A stretch of DNA of 64,000 bases from JAWKZG01 sp041396125 (GTDB lineage: Bacteria > Pseudomonadota > Gammaproteobacteria > Competibacterales > Competibacteraceae): contig JAWKZG010000007.1 of assembly GCA_041396125.1 (NCBI GenBank), positions 210,580 to 274,579 on the forward strand, in the 5' to 3' direction. A program made the translations under genes and the position numbers. The notes under the pieces are model-generated. The model was given only the letters and a program-made list of their open reading frames with translations. It ran no database searches and was not told where the DNA came from. How positions within the stretch are numbered: position 1 is the first letter of the stretch; every line of letters starts with the position of its first letter. Below are positions 27,856-38,139 of the stretch, in pieces.

Positions 27856-30341
27856 CTAGGGCTTGGCATCCAGTAATTGGCTCAGTGCGGTGGGGCGGCC
27901 AAAGATATAGCCTTGCGCATAATCTATGCCGATGTCCTTGATGATATGCAGGGTACGATCATTTTCAACGAACTCGGCAATGGTCTTCTTGCCCATTTTA
28001 TGGGCGATATCATTGATCGACTGCACCATGGTTGCGTCGATGGGATCATTTTCAATGTTTTTAATAAACATGCCATCAATTTTCAGGTAATCGACGGGCA
28101 GATTTTTCAAATAGCTCAGCGAGCAGAAACCGCTGCCAAAATCATCCAGCGCAAAATGACAACCCTGATCGCGCAGCGCCCGGATAAAACGGCTGGCTGT
28201 GCCGAGATTGGCGATAGCAGCCGTTTCGGTAATTTCAAAACACAGTTTATGCGGTGCAATACCGCTGGTTTGCAGCGTATTCCGCAGGTAGCTGAGAAAC
28301 CTGTCATCGCTTAAGGACAAGCCTGATAAATTGATGGTACACAGGGATAAGGCTTTGACATGCTCGGGGTGATCTGCCAGCCAGCGTATGGCGTGAGTGA
28401 CGACCCAGTGATCCAGTTTGATGCTCAGATTGTAACGCTCGGCTGCTGCCAGAAAGGCCCCCGGTAAAATCAGCTGATCATTTCCCGGCTGTCGCATACG
28501 CAGCAGCAATTCGTAGCATACTTCACCATCAGGCTGGGTCAGAGGAATGATCGGCTGCTGTACCAGTAATAAACGATTTTCTTCCTGCAGGGCTTCCTGG
28601 AGTACCGTAACCCAGCGCATCTCGCTACGCCTTTGGGCTAACTGGGCGTCATTCGGATAATACAGGTGGATCCGGTTACCGCCTTCCTCTTTGGCGACGT
28701 AACAGGCGTTATCGGCAATGCGCAGGATGCCACTAACGCTGTCGGAGGCGCTGTTAATAGGTACCATGCCGATACTGGCACCGATGCGAAAGGCTTTATT
28801 TTCCCATACGAACTGATACTGACCGAGGATCTCCAGCAGTCGGCCTGCTATCCGCTGTGCCTGTTCGATGCTGCATTCCTGCAGCAGCAGTCCGAACTCA
28901 TCGCCACCCAGGCGCGCCAGCAAATCTCTCGCACTCAGAGCGTCCCGCAGTAAAACACCGAGTTGGCGCAAGAGTTCGTCGCCAGCGGTATGGCCGCAAG
29001 AATCATTAATGATCTTGAACTGGTCCAGGTCGAGATAGCACAACACATGGTTGGCGTTGCGCTGCTGCGCACTATCAAGCAGTTCATGCAGGCGGCGTTC
29101 GAACTCGAAGCGGTTGGATAAACCGGTCAAGGCATCATGGCTGGCCTGATAAGACAGCTTTTCGGACAACAGATAGGTTTCCGTCAAATCCCGCCAACTG
29201 ATGACAACGCCGCTGATGCTCCCGATTTCTTCATCATGATAGGGATAAAACGCCACGTCCATATAACAGCGGCCTTTTTCCGGGAAACTGACCCAGCCCT
29301 GGTGCTTGCTGTTCTTGCCGGTTAAACACTGATCGACCGAGGCCTGTAAAAAACGGTTGAACAGCGCGGCACCGTGCACGGTACGCAAGGAGTGGCCCAC
29401 GAGTGCCGCGCGATCCTTGCCGTAAGCCGCCAGATAAGCGTCATTGACCGCCTGATAGCAATAATGGCGATCGACGAAAGCCATCAGATCCGAGGTTGAG
29501 GAGACGATTTTTTCGTACAGGCGCAAGGCCTGTAAAGCGCGTTTACGCTGGGTAATATCGATCACTGAGTACTGGATAGCCGGCTGACCGGCCCAGTCTA
29601 TTACTCTGACCATGTTCTGCAGCGTCAGAGTTTGACCGTTACAGTGCAGTGCATCCACTTCATACTGCACGGGTTGCTGCTGATGCTGCAGGCACACAGT
29701 ATCGTAGGACTGCAGGCGCTTGTGCTCATGGTCAGGAAAGTGGGATTCGATACTGGTTTGTGCAAGTACCTCTGTCGAGGTTGCAAAACCGAGTAGATGA
29801 ACATAAGCCTTGTTGACATATAAAGGCTTGCTGTTGCGATGGATCAAGATGCCTTGCGGCGCGCCTTCAATGAGATCGCGGAATTGCTGCTCGCGTTGTT
29901 GTAAGGTCTGTTCGAAGCGCTCTTTTTCGTGTTGTATGTCAAGGTGCTCGAATAGGCGCTGCAAACTTATCAGCAGATCTTCGGTATTGAAAGGCTTGTA
30001 CAGATAATCGTAAGCCCCTGTTTGAGCGCTTGTACAGCGGTTTCTATCGAGGCGTAGCCGGTTACCATCACGCACAGCATGTGCTGTCGTATGCGGCGCA
30101 ACTGGCCGACCAGATCAACTCCGCTGGTCGCGCCTAACTTGACGTCAATCAACGCCACTTCAATCGGTTCCCGGCTGGCAATCTGCAATGCTTCGGTTGC
30201 GCTATAGGCGGGGATTGCGTGATATCCCGAAATTTCGAGCAGATCGATAGTGCTGTCAGCAAAATCGCGGTCGTCGTCAACAACCAGTACTGGCAGATGG
30301 GATTTCAGCGTACAGGTTGATTTTATGGCGATAGCGTTCAT
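27856..30341 (-). CDS. Receiver-PAS-PAS-GGDEF-EAL cyclic-di-GMP signalling protein, one frameshift
   Basis: About 828 residues after repair. An N-terminal response-regulator receiver (VLVVDDDRDFA, phospho-Asp in ALIDVKLG, MVTGYAS, then YDYLYKPF) is followed by two PAS domains, a canonical GGDEF cyclase motif (LARLGGDEFGLLL) and an EAL phosphodiesterase domain (ELLLRM, CFEITETA, DDFGSGFCSLSYL, KTIAEFVEN). Both catalytic domains look intact. No RxxD inhibitory site is visible before GGDEF. The frame breaks in the CCCC run at 30015-30018; adding one base joins KQG to AYDYLYKPF. It is divergent from a histidine kinase gene 350 bases away, a plausible partner. Confidence 0.9.
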
Positions 30342-30692
30342 GGATGAATGCCATAGGTTAATACTCTGAGTAATGTCCGTGTATTGTACTCAGGTGTAGT
30401 GAACGTCAAAAAAGTACAGTTTGATATTATCTTGATAAGCAAGCTTTGCTACCTGCGGATAGCCGTGAGCCTCATGGACCTCTGTTTTTTAAGCCCTGTT
30501 TTTGTTACTTCGCTACGGCTGGTATACACGGCACAGCAGATTTTTTTTGATAAATGATTTTGTGTCCTGCCTTTCCAATTATAAGCTTACTCAGCTTTGC
30601 GAATCATTGTAAAGGCATCTGCGTAAAGGCATCTGCGCGTGTATTACCCTGCACCAGGGGTAAGCTTCGGTATTTTCTATAACTATCGGCTC
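30342..30692. other. Divergent intergenic region between signalling genes
   Basis: No gene is seen. It contains a 14-base unit (GTAAAGGCATCTGC) repeated twice in tandem at 30609-30636. It presumably carries both promoters. Confidence 0.4.
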
Positions 30693-33128
30693 ATGAACAT
30701 TGAACAGTCCATATCACAGATCCGGGATACCTCTACAGATCTGTTGGAAGTGTGGCTGGATGCTATTTTTCTGGTATCTCAGGAAGGGATTATTTTGCAC
30801 GTTAATCGGTCCGCGCTGACACTGTTGCAGGCCGAGCATTCCCAGCAGCTTCTGGGACACTCCCTCCTGGATTTTATACCGGTGGAAGAACACGCGCTGG
30901 CTAACGAGCGGCGCTCGCGACTGCGGCAGGGCTTGCCCGTTCGCAATATGCTTGAAGGGTATTTCATCACCTGTCAGGGCCGGCGTATTAAAACCATTCG
31001 CACGGTTGTGCCGGGTCAATTTGCGGGACAAGTAATACTGCAGACGGTCGTGCGGGATATTTCCGGGCATGAGCAGATGCAGTTGTCTTTGCGTCAGTCG
31101 GAAGACAAATTCGCTAAAGTTTTTCGCACCAGCCCGGACAGTATTACCATCGCAAGTATGGCGGATGGCCGTATTTTAAACGTCAACGAAGGTTTTTCCC
31201 GGTTGACGGGATACCGTGTGGATGAGGCCATCGGCAAATCGGCAATCGGGCTTGGGCTCTGGCGCTTTCCCGAACACCGTCAGCGTGTGCTGCTGCGGCT
31301 TCGCCGCGGACTTCCTATGCGTGATATTGACGTGCAGATTTGTACCCGTTCAGGCGACTTCCGCAGCTGTAGCGTGTCTTTCGAGCAGATCGATTTTGCT
31401 GGTGAAAACTGCCTGATAGCTATCGCACGCGACATCACCGAGCGAGTGCATATCCGGCGGCAGCTCAGGGAGCAGTTGGCCCAGGAGCAGTTACTCAGCC
31501 GTATCTCCACACTGCTTGCCAAAACGCCCAACACCCGGCTCGAGCAGGCTATTGACAGTGTGCTGGCGAGTATCGGTCAGTTCATGCAGGTTGAGCATGT
31601 CTGGTTGATCGAATTCGATTTCCAGAGCGCGTCACGCAGTATGACGCATGAGTGGGTAGCACCGGGTCGTGCGCCTTCCGCACCGCATTTCCAGAATATT
31701 GGCTTCGACGCCTACCCCTGGTTAATCAAACATACCTTGCACGATAAACATATTGTCATTACCGACCCGCAGCAATTACCGCCGGAAGCCGCCGATGTGC
31801 GCGCCTATCTGCAAAAAACAGGAATTACCACCCTGCTGGGTATCACTCTGTTTAGCGCCGGCCAGCCTTATGGTGTCGTTGGCCTATTTGCTGCGCAGTC
31901 CCCCGGTGATGGTGGTGAGCGCTGGCTGCAACAGTTGCACCTGGTCGCTCAGGTTATCGCTAATGCCCTGATCCGCAAACGGGATGATGCAGCGCTCAGG
32001 GCCAGCGAAGAGCGTTATGCGCTGGCAGCGCACGGGGCAGCGGATGGGATCTGGGATTGGGATCTGAAAGCAGGGACGCTATACCTTTCATCCCGCCTGC
32101 GCGATATTCTGGGTTTGCATCGGCAGGGCGAGATTGTCGCGCAGCAAAAAATACTGGATTTTATCCATCCGGCTGATATCGCATCTTACCAAACCACCCT
32201 GAAAGCACATCTGCAAGGTAGAACGGCATTATTTCAGGTCGAGTTCCGGGTACGCGATGATGCGGGTCAACTGCGCTGGGTGTTGTCGCGAGGCCTCGGG
32301 CTGCGCAATCAGTCCGGTCGAGTTTATCGGATGGCCGGTTCGGTGGTGGATATCACCGCACGCAAACAGATTGAAGAGGAACTCAGCCGTTACCGCGAGC
32401 AATTGGAAGAGCTGGTCCGGGAGCGAACCCAGGAGCTGGCGGATGCCCAGCAGGAATTGCTGCGTCAGGAGCGACTGGCCGCAATCGGCCAACTGACCGC
32501 CACAGTCAGTCATGAACTGCGCAATCCACTGGGTACTATCAGTAGTTCATTTGCAGCTGTGCGCGGTTTGGTGCGCTTTCCGGATGCCCGTATGATTCGG
32601 GCGTTTGAGCGGATCGAGCGTAATATCCAGCGCTGTACTAACATTATCGAGCAGTTATTATCCTATGCTCGCAGCACTGCCCCCGCTCGTGCACCAGTCA
32701 ATCTGGACGCCTGGCTGCGCGAATGGGTAGGGGAACATGTTCTAGCAGACGGTATCTGCCTGCAGCTGGAGCTGGCTTGCGGTGCAATCGTTGCTGTTGA
32801 TTCCCAACGCTTGGGGCAAGCGCTGGACAATGTGATCGTCAATGCCTGTCAGGCTATGCAGGAAAGTCAAGCGTCACAAAAAATAGTGCGTATCAGCAGC
32901 TGCAGTGCCGGGCAAACAGCGGAAATACAGATTTCAGATACCGGGCCGGGTATTCCCCTGGATCATCAAACCAAGGTTTTCGAACCACTTTTCAGTACCA
33001 AAAGCTTTGGCGTCGGGCTGGGTTTGCCACTGGTCAAGCAGGTTCTGGAGCAGCACGGCGGCGATGTCATACTGGAATCAGAACCAGGCCAGGGAACGTG
33101 CGTTACTTTGCGTCTGCCACTAGGGTGA
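30693..33128 (+). CDS. PAS-PAS-GAF-PAS sensor histidine kinase
   Basis: About 811 residues from the ATG at 30693 (a GTG at 30639 in the same frame is possible). There is no transmembrane segment, so it is probably cytosolic. Order: PAS (about 30-120), PAS (about 135-255), GAF (about 275-420), PAS with PAC (about 435-560, ending VVDITARKQ), a coiled coil, HisKA with phospho-His in TATVSHELRNPLG, and HATPase_c with N box (QALDNVIVNACQAM), ISDTGPGIP and GVGLGLPLVKQ. The stimulus is unknown. The divergent receiver-GGDEF-EAL protein is the obvious candidate partner. Confidence 0.92.
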   Translation: MNIEQSISQIRDTSTDLLEVWLDAIFLVSQEGIILHVNRSALTLLQAEHSQQLLGHSLLDFIPVEEHALANERRSRLRQGLPVRNMLEGYFITCQGRRIKTIRTVVPGQFAGQVILQTVVRDISGHEQMQLSLRQSEDKFAKVFRTSPDSITIASMADGRILNVNEGFSRLTGYRVDEAIGKSAIGLGLWRFPEHRQRVLLRLRRGLPMRDIDVQICTRSGDFRSCSVSFEQIDFAGENCLIAIARDITERVHIRRQLREQLAQEQLLSRISTLLAKTPNTRLEQAIDSVLASIGQFMQVEHVWLIEFDFQSASRSMTHEWVAPGRAPSAPHFQNIGFDAYPWLIKHTLHDKHIVITDPQQLPPEAADVRAYLQKTGITTLLGITLFSAGQPYGVVGLFAAQSPGDGGERWLQQLHLVAQVIANALIRKRDDAALRASEERYALAAHGAADGIWDWDLKAGTLYLSSRLRDILGLHRQGEIVAQQKILDFIHPADIASYQTTLKAHLQGRTALFQVEFRVRDDAGQLRWVLSRGLGLRNQSGRVYRMAGSVVDITARKQIEEELSRYREQLEELVRERTQELADAQQELLRQERLAAIGQLTATVSHELRNPLGTISSSFAAVRGLVRFPDARMIRAFERIERNIQRCTNIIEQLLSYARSTAPARAPVNLDAWLREWVGEHVLADGICLQLELACGAIVAVDSQRLGQALDNVIVNACQAMQESQASQKIVRISSCSAGQTAEIQISDTGPGIPLDHQTKVFEPLFSTKSFGVGLGLPLVKQVLEQHGGDVILESEPGQGTCVTLRLPLG

Positions 33129-33226
33129 AAATCAAGGGGAAGATCGCGCTAAAACCACCGATCAGCCGGTATTGCGCACTGGGTACTGGGGCTTCAAGCG
33201 CTTACCTATAGCACTCGGATAGGGGC

Positions 33227-33715
33227 TTAAGCAGCGGATCGGAGCACCTGGAGCAAGACTTCCAGTGCGTGCGCAGCGAAGAGGCGCATATTTTCCTCAC
33301 GGTTGGTTTGACCAGTCTCAATCGCGGTGCTTTGACTGAGAGGGCCAGCCAGGGCTATACAACTATGACCAGCTTGGTCCCCGTAGCGGTTTCCGCTGGG
33401 GCCAGCGGCACCTGTTTCGCTCAAACCCCAAGTCGCTCCCAAGCGGTCACGCATAGTATTCGCAACCAGTGTGGCATACGCTTCTGTGCTGGGTCTTAAA
33501 TCGGGGTGAGTCCCCATATCGATGCCTAACAGCGCTTCGCGAGCTGCTTTGGTATAAATCACACCACCACCGACAAAATACGCTGATGCGCCAGGCACCG
33601 CGAGCAGTGCAGCTGATATCAGACCGCCTGTTGATGATTCGGCTACCGCGACCGTTTCTCGTCGCTGTTTCAGCAGTACCGCAATCGAGTTTGCTGATTC
33701 TGATAATCTATTCAT
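33227..33715 (-). CDS. pncC: Nicotinamide-nucleotide amidohydrolase (CinA C-terminal family)
   Basis: A 162-residue stand-alone CinA C-terminal domain that deamidates NMN to NaMN in pyridine nucleotide recycling. Motifs: VAVAESSTGGLISAALLAVPGAS, YFVGGGVIYT, SETGAAGPSG and the C-terminal REENMRLFAAHALEVL. In many gammaproteobacteria it is next to recA, which is not seen here. Confidence 0.93.
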   Translation of the reverse strand: MNRLSESANSIAVLLKQRRETVAVAESSTGGLISAALLAVPGASAYFVGGGVIYTKAAREALLGIDMGTHPDLRPSTEAYATLVANTMRDRLGATWGLSETGAAGPSGNRYGDQAGHSCIALAGPLSQSTAIETGQTNREENMRLFAAHALEVLLQVLRSAA

Positions 33716-33853
33716 CGCGGGCCTCTTTGTTGTGGATTGGCTTTATTGTACTTGCGTTTTTTGATGATCTGCAGATTTCCGCAGAGGCAGATTTATGGGG
33801 CTGCCCATCTGCGTAGCAAATCAAAAAAAGATATAAAAGGGGACATAAAAACG

Positions 33854-33876
33854 AAAAAGGCCAGCGATTGCTGACC
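33854..33876 (-). terminator. Rho-independent terminator after tRNA-Pro
   Basis: On the reverse strand GGTCAGC-AATC-GCTGGCC forms a 7-bp stem with one G-U pair, followed by TTTTT. Confidence 0.75.
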
Positions 33877-33903
33877 TTAATGTTTGTACATCTCTGAATA
33901 AAT

Positions 33904-33980
33904 TGGTCGGGGTGGAGGGATTCGAACCCCCGACCACCTGCACCCCATGCAGGTGCGCTACCAGGCTGCGCTACACCCCG
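33904..33980 (-). tRNA. tRNA-Pro (anticodon GGG)
   Basis: A 77-base cloverleaf on the reverse strand: acceptor CGGGGTG / CACCCCG, D arm with GCGCAGCCTGGTAGCGC, anticodon stem CCTGC/GCAGG around loop ATGGGGT, T arm with GGTTCGAATCC, and an encoded CCA end. It reads CCC/CCU proline codons. Confidence 0.97.
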
Positions 33981-34035
33981 TGATATGAAGACCCGCTATG
34001 GTACCCGATAAAAATGGAATTTCAAGCTTTTTGCG

Positions 34036-34350
34036 CTAATCTTCGTACTTGCTATCGTCGCCGTCATAGCTGCCATCGACCCGTGACTTCAGTTTTTGGC
34101 CGGGTCGGAACGTGACGACTCGTCGTGCGGTGATCGGAATTTCCTCGCCCGTTTTCGGATTGCGGCCCGGTCGTTGGTTTTTATCGCGCAGGCCGAAATT
34201 GCCGAAGCCGGAGAGTTTGACGTGCTCACCTTGTTCCAGTGCTAGTCGGATTTCTTCAAAAAATCCCTCAACCAGGTATTTTGCTTCACGTTTATTAATG
34301 CCTAACTGATCAAATAGACGTTCAGCCATATCGGCCTTGGTCAGAGCCAT
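34036..34350 (-). CDS. ihfA: Integration host factor subunit alpha
   Basis: A 104-residue HU/IHF-family DNA-bending protein. It opens MALTKADMAERLFDQLG and has VKLSGFGNFGLRDK and the DNA-contact arm RPGRNPKTGEEIPI. Immediately follows pheT (17 bases), as in E. coli. Acidic Asp/Tyr-rich tail at the C-terminus. Confidence 0.97.
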   Translation of the reverse strand: MALTKADMAERLFDQLGINKREAKYLVEGFFEEIRLALEQGEHVKLSGFGNFGLRDKNQRPGRNPKTGEEIPITARRVVTFRPGQKLKSRVDGSYDGDDSKYED

Positions 34351-34367
34351 GTAAAACCCCTTCTAAA

Positions 34368-36740
34368 TTAATTTCTAAGGTTAGCGCCAAGATCCTGCTT
34401 AAGCCCAGCGATGATCCCGGCGAGCATTTCATCGATGGAATGGTCCGTAAGACTGCTCGAAAAATCCTGAAAAATCAAGCTGAAAGCTAAACTTTTCTGG
34501 TTCTCGGCAATCCCTTTCCCCTGATAAACATCGAACAGCTCGACTTTGCGTAAACGCTCACCAGCATGCCGGTGAATGGTGTCAGCGACGGATTGAGCAC
34601 TGATCTCAGCACCGACGACAATCGCCAGATCTCGTCGGCTTTGAGGAAATTTAGATAATTCATGTGCTTGCGGGATAACCGCAGTTTGTAATGCCGTCAG
34701 GCTGAGTTCGAATACGTAGACGGACTGTTCCAGCTCCAGCTGGTTTTGCAGTGAGGGGTGCAAAGCACCCAGCCAGCCGATGGGCTGCCTATTATACTCA
34801 ATAACAGCGCTTTGACCGGGGTGTAAAGCCGGATGCGTAGCCGGGCGATACTGATAAGATCGACCGGACAGTGCCAGCAATGCGTCAACATCACCCTTGA
34901 GATCGTAAAAATCAACGCTCCGGCGCGGACTGCCCCATTGCTCCGGGAAGATATCACCACAGATCAGCCCGCCAAGATAGGGTTTTTGCTCGATATTGTC
35001 CAGACTGCCGCGGAAGGTCAGACCGATCTCGAACAGGCGTATCCTCTGCTGTTGGCGTGCCTGGTTATAGCGCAGGGTTTTGATCAGCCCCGGCCACAGG
35101 TTGGTACGCATGACGGCCATATCTGCCGAGATAGGATTAGCCAGTGGGAGCGGGGGCTGCTCCGGGTCAAGTTGCTGCTGGAGCTGGGGTTCGATGAAAC
35201 TGTAAGTAATGGCTTCGAAGTAATCACGTTGCAGCATGACTTCGCGCAAGCGGGCTGTCGAAATCTGATCCTCCGGGCAATCGGCCAGCGGTAGCCGGGA
35301 TTGCGAAGCGCTGCGCGGGAGCTGATTGTAGCCGCGGATACGACCGATTTCTTCGATCAGATCCTCTTCCCGTTCAATATCGAAGCGGTTGCTGGGCGGA
35401 CAGGCCTGCCAGCCGTCGCTGAGGCGTTCGAGTTGCATGCCCAGGCGGGTCAGGATATCTTCGACGTCGTCGTCTGAAATCTGCATGCCCAGCACCCGTT
35501 CTATCCGACTGGCGCGCAGTTTGACGGTGGCCGGCTGAGGCAGCTGTTCGGCGACACAGGTATCGACCAGCGGGCCAGCTTCACCGCCTGCAATATCGAG
35601 CAGTAGCCGGGTGGCGCGTTCGACTGCGCGCATCTGGCCTTGCGGATCGACCCCGCGTTCGAAACGCTGTGAGGCATCGGTGTGCAGTCCATAGCGTCGG
35701 GCCCGGCCAGCAATGGTGATGGGCGTGAAGAACGCGCATTCAAAGAAGACATCGCGGGTCGTTGAGTCTACCTCGGTGCTGGCACCGCCCATGATGCCGG
35801 CCAGCCCGATAGGACCGCGCGCATCGGTGATCAGCAGCGTGTCATCGTCTACGGTAACCGTCTGCTCATTCAGTAATGGCAGCTGTTCGCCAGCCTGTCC
35901 CCAGCGGACCTCAATGCCACCCTGAAGCTTGTTCAGGTCATAGGCGTGCATGGGGTGATTGAGTTCCAGCATAATGTAGTTGGTTATGTCGATCACCGGC
36001 CCCAGACTGCGCAGACCAGCCCGGCGCAAGCGTTCGGTCAGCCACAAGGGGCTGCGTGCGGCGGGGTTGATATTGCGCACCACACGTCCGACAAAGCGGG
36101 GGCAGCCTGCGGCGGCAGTCAGGCTTACGCTGAAGGTATCATTTAGCGTTGGTACAACCGGTTCAATTACCGGTGGTGTCAGCGGGCAGCGGTTTAACAC
36201 ACTGACCTCGCGGGCAATGCCCGCCATGCCGAGACAATCGCCCCGGTTGGGCGTCAGATCGACTTCGATAATGGTGTCGTCGAGACCCAGCAGGGTGCGC
36301 AGATCGGTGCCAGGAGGGCTATCCGGCGGCAGTATCAGCAAACCGCCGTGATCGTCGGCCAGGCCCAGCTCCCGGGCGGAGCACAGCATACCCTGCGAGG
36401 CTACGCCGCGCAGTTTGGCCTGTTTGATTTTCAGGCCACCCGGCAGGACAGCGCCGAGCAGGGCCGTAGGCACACATATATCAGGTGCGACATTGGGCGC
36501 GCCGCAGACGATTTGCAGCAGCTCTGCCGCCCCGACATCGACCTGCGCTATCTTGAGCTTGTCGGCCTGGGGATGCGGCGTAAGGGTACGGACTCGGCCT
36601 ACCACGACCTGTTCAAAAGCGGGTGCGGCAGGTTCAATTTTATCGACTTCGAGGCCGGCCATGGTCAATTGGTCGGCCAGTTCGGAGCTGCTCACGTCGG
36701 GTTGAACCCAATCGCGCAGCCATTGTTCACTGATTCGCAT
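34368..36740 (-). CDS. pheT: Phenylalanyl-tRNA synthetase beta subunit
   Basis: 790 residues. N-terminal tRNA-binding OB domain (VVGRVRTLTPHPQADKLKIAQVDVG, about 46-70), B3/B4 editing domain, B5 domain (about 400-475), the inactive synthetase-like core and the C-terminal ferredoxin-fold anticodon-binding domain (ELSKFPQSRRDLAIVV). Forms the (alpha-beta)2 enzyme with PheS. Confidence 0.97.
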   Translation of the reverse strand: MRISEQWLRDWVQPDVSSSELADQLTMAGLEVDKIEPAAPAFEQVVVGRVRTLTPHPQADKLKIAQVDVGAAELLQIVCGAPNVAPDICVPTALLGAVLPGGLKIKQAKLRGVASQGMLCSARELGLADDHGGLLILPPDSPPGTDLRTLLGLDDTIIEVDLTPNRGDCLGMAGIAREVSVLNRCPLTPPVIEPVVPTLNDTFSVSLTAAAGCPRFVGRVVRNINPAARSPLWLTERLRRAGLRSLGPVIDITNYIMLELNHPMHAYDLNKLQGGIEVRWGQAGEQLPLLNEQTVTVDDDTLLITDARGPIGLAGIMGGASTEVDSTTRDVFFECAFFTPITIAGRARRYGLHTDASQRFERGVDPQGQMRAVERATRLLLDIAGGEAGPLVDTCVAEQLPQPATVKLRASRIERVLGMQISDDDVEDILTRLGMQLERLSDGWQACPPSNRFDIEREEDLIEEIGRIRGYNQLPRSASQSRLPLADCPEDQISTARLREVMLQRDYFEAITYSFIEPQLQQQLDPEQPPLPLANPISADMAVMRTNLWPGLIKTLRYNQARQQQRIRLFEIGLTFRGSLDNIEQKPYLGGLICGDIFPEQWGSPRRSVDFYDLKGDVDALLALSGRSYQYRPATHPALHPGQSAVIEYNRQPIGWLGALHPSLQNQLELEQSVYVFELSLTALQTAVIPQAHELSKFPQSRRDLAIVVGAEISAQSVADTIHRHAGERLRKVELFDVYQGKGIAENQKSLAFSLIFQDFSSSLTDHSIDEMLAGIIAGLKQDLGANLRN

Positions 36741-36801
36741 TGTCGTACTCGTAATTCTGGTGGAGGAGGAGCGGTTCCGCCTGTTTGATGAATAGGGTTA
36801 G

Positions 36802-37788
36802 CTACCGGAATTGCTGTAGAAAACGCAGATCATTATCGAAAAACAAGCGTAAATCCCGCACCCCGTAACGCAGCATGGCCAGGCGTTCGGCACCCATGCC
36901 CCAGGCGTAACCGGTGAAGCGTTCACTGTCATAGCCAACATGGCGAAAAACTTCGGGGTGCACCATGCCGCAACCCAGAACTTCCAGCCAGTCGCCACCC
37001 TTGCGGCGGATATCAACTTCCGCTGAAGGTTCGGTGAACGGGAAGTAGGAAGGGCGGAAACGGATATCGAGTTTTTCGTCTTCAAAAAAGGCGTGCAGGA
37101 AGTCGTACAACATGCCTTTCAGATCCGCCATGCTGATGCCATCATCTACAACCAGCCCTTCAATCTGATGGAACATGGGCGAATGGGTCTGATCGTAATC
37201 GCAGCGATAGACCCGGCCCATCGCGACCAGTCGTATCGGTGGCGGTTGTTGTTCCATCATACGGATTTGCATATTTGAGGTATGCGTGCGCAGCAACATG
37301 TTGTTCGGAAAATAAAATGTATCGTGCATGGCGCGCGCCGGATGATGTGGCGGTATATTCAGGGCTTCGAAGTTATGGAAATCGTCTTCGATTTCCGGGC
37401 CGCTGGCCACGGTGAAGCCCATCTGGGAGAAGAACTGCTCGATCCGGTTGAGGGTGCGAGTGATCGGATGCAGTCCGCCGACCGCATAGCCGCGGCCGGG
37501 CAGCGTAACATCGATGGCCTCATCACGCAGTTGGGCATCCAGCACACTGAGCTGCAAGGCTTGCTTGCGTGCTTCAAAGCCTGCTGGATATGTTGTTTGA
37601 CCCTGATTAATCGTTTGTCCGGCCTGTGGCCGTTCGGCGGGGGGCAGTTGGCCCAGGGCTTTAAGCTGTTCGGTAACGGCGCCTTTCTTGCCCAAATAGT
37701 GCACGCGCAGTTGTTCCAGTGCCGCCAAATCCGAGGCGGCGGAAATGGCGCTGTCAGCTTGTTGCGCCAGCTCTTGCAAGCCTTCCAC
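36802..37788 (-). CDS. pheS: Phenylalanyl-tRNA synthetase alpha subunit
   Basis: 328 residues. An N-terminal coiled coil is followed by the class II catalytic core: HPITRTLNRIEQFFSQMGF, GPEIEDDFHNFEALNIPPHHPAR, QTHSPMFHQIEGL and RPSYFPFTEPSAEVD, ending GMGAERLAMLRYG. The start codon is GTG at 37788 with AGGAGA 8 bases upstream. It is separated from rplT by a 350-base leader holding a terminator. Confidence 0.97.
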   Translation of the reverse strand: MEGLQELAQQADSAISAASDLAALEQLRVHYLGKKGAVTEQLKALGQLPPAERPQAGQTINQGQTTYPAGFEARKQALQLSVLDAQLRDEAIDVTLPGRGYAVGGLHPITRTLNRIEQFFSQMGFTVASGPEIEDDFHNFEALNIPPHHPARAMHDTFYFPNNMLLRTHTSNMQIRMMEQQPPPIRLVAMGRVYRCDYDQTHSPMFHQIEGLVVDDGISMADLKGMLYDFLHAFFEDEKLDIRFRPSYFPFTEPSAEVDIRRKGGDWLEVLGCGMVHPEVFRHVGYDSERFTGYAWGMGAERLAMLRYGVRDLRLFFDNDLRFLQQFR

Positions 37789-38042
37789 GTGGGGTTCTCC
37801 TGATCAGTTAATGTTGGTGTAACACACAGTCAGAGTCAAAAATTGTTCACGGGCAACGGCAGCACCGCGAGATCTTGGACATGCTGCACGAACCGCCAGG
37901 CAGGGTATCTTTAAGACATAACTGCCGGCAGGTCTCGTTTTTGGCGATGAGTTCGTTGCCCGCGCACGGCCTTTCTACTAACGCTTTACCCCGTTGGGGC
38001 AATCAGAGGAAAGCGGCGGGCTGCCTGGGTAGCCAAGAACAT
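37789..38042 (-). promoter_or_regulatory. pheST leader region
   Basis: About 250 bases between the rplT terminator and pheS, presumably with the pheST promoter (TTGACT near 37830-37845 is a possible -35). An 18-codon ORF starts right after the terminator but is not Phe-rich, so an E. coli-type pheM attenuator is not apparent. Confidence 0.4.
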
Positions 38043-38087
38043 AAAAAAGGGAAAGGTGCTGGGCCTTTGCGGCCGCGCCTTTCCCTT
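38043..38087 (-). terminator. Rho-independent terminator after rplT
   Basis: The stem AAGGGAAAGG/CCTTTCCCTT (38047-38056 with 38078-38087) has an inner GGCC/GGCC stem and is followed by TTTTTT on the reverse strand. It lies about 50 bases after rplT and separates the ribosomal genes from pheST. A second 7-bp hairpin (CAGCCGG/CCGGCTG, about 38101-38123) precedes it. Confidence 0.85.
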
Positions 38088-38139
38088 AGGGTGGTTCAGA
38101 CAGCCGGGTAGTCGTATCCGGCTGGGTAAACCCGCTTGG

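Noticed and set aside
30609..30636. Tandem 14-base repeat as a CRISPR or iteron array
   Set aside because: Only two adjoining units, no spacers, no cas or replication genes nearby.
37986..38042. An 18-codon ORF just after the rplT terminator as a pheST leader peptide
   Set aside because: It has only two Phe codons and no antiterminator pairing or terminator downstream, so attenuation of the pheM kind is not supported.
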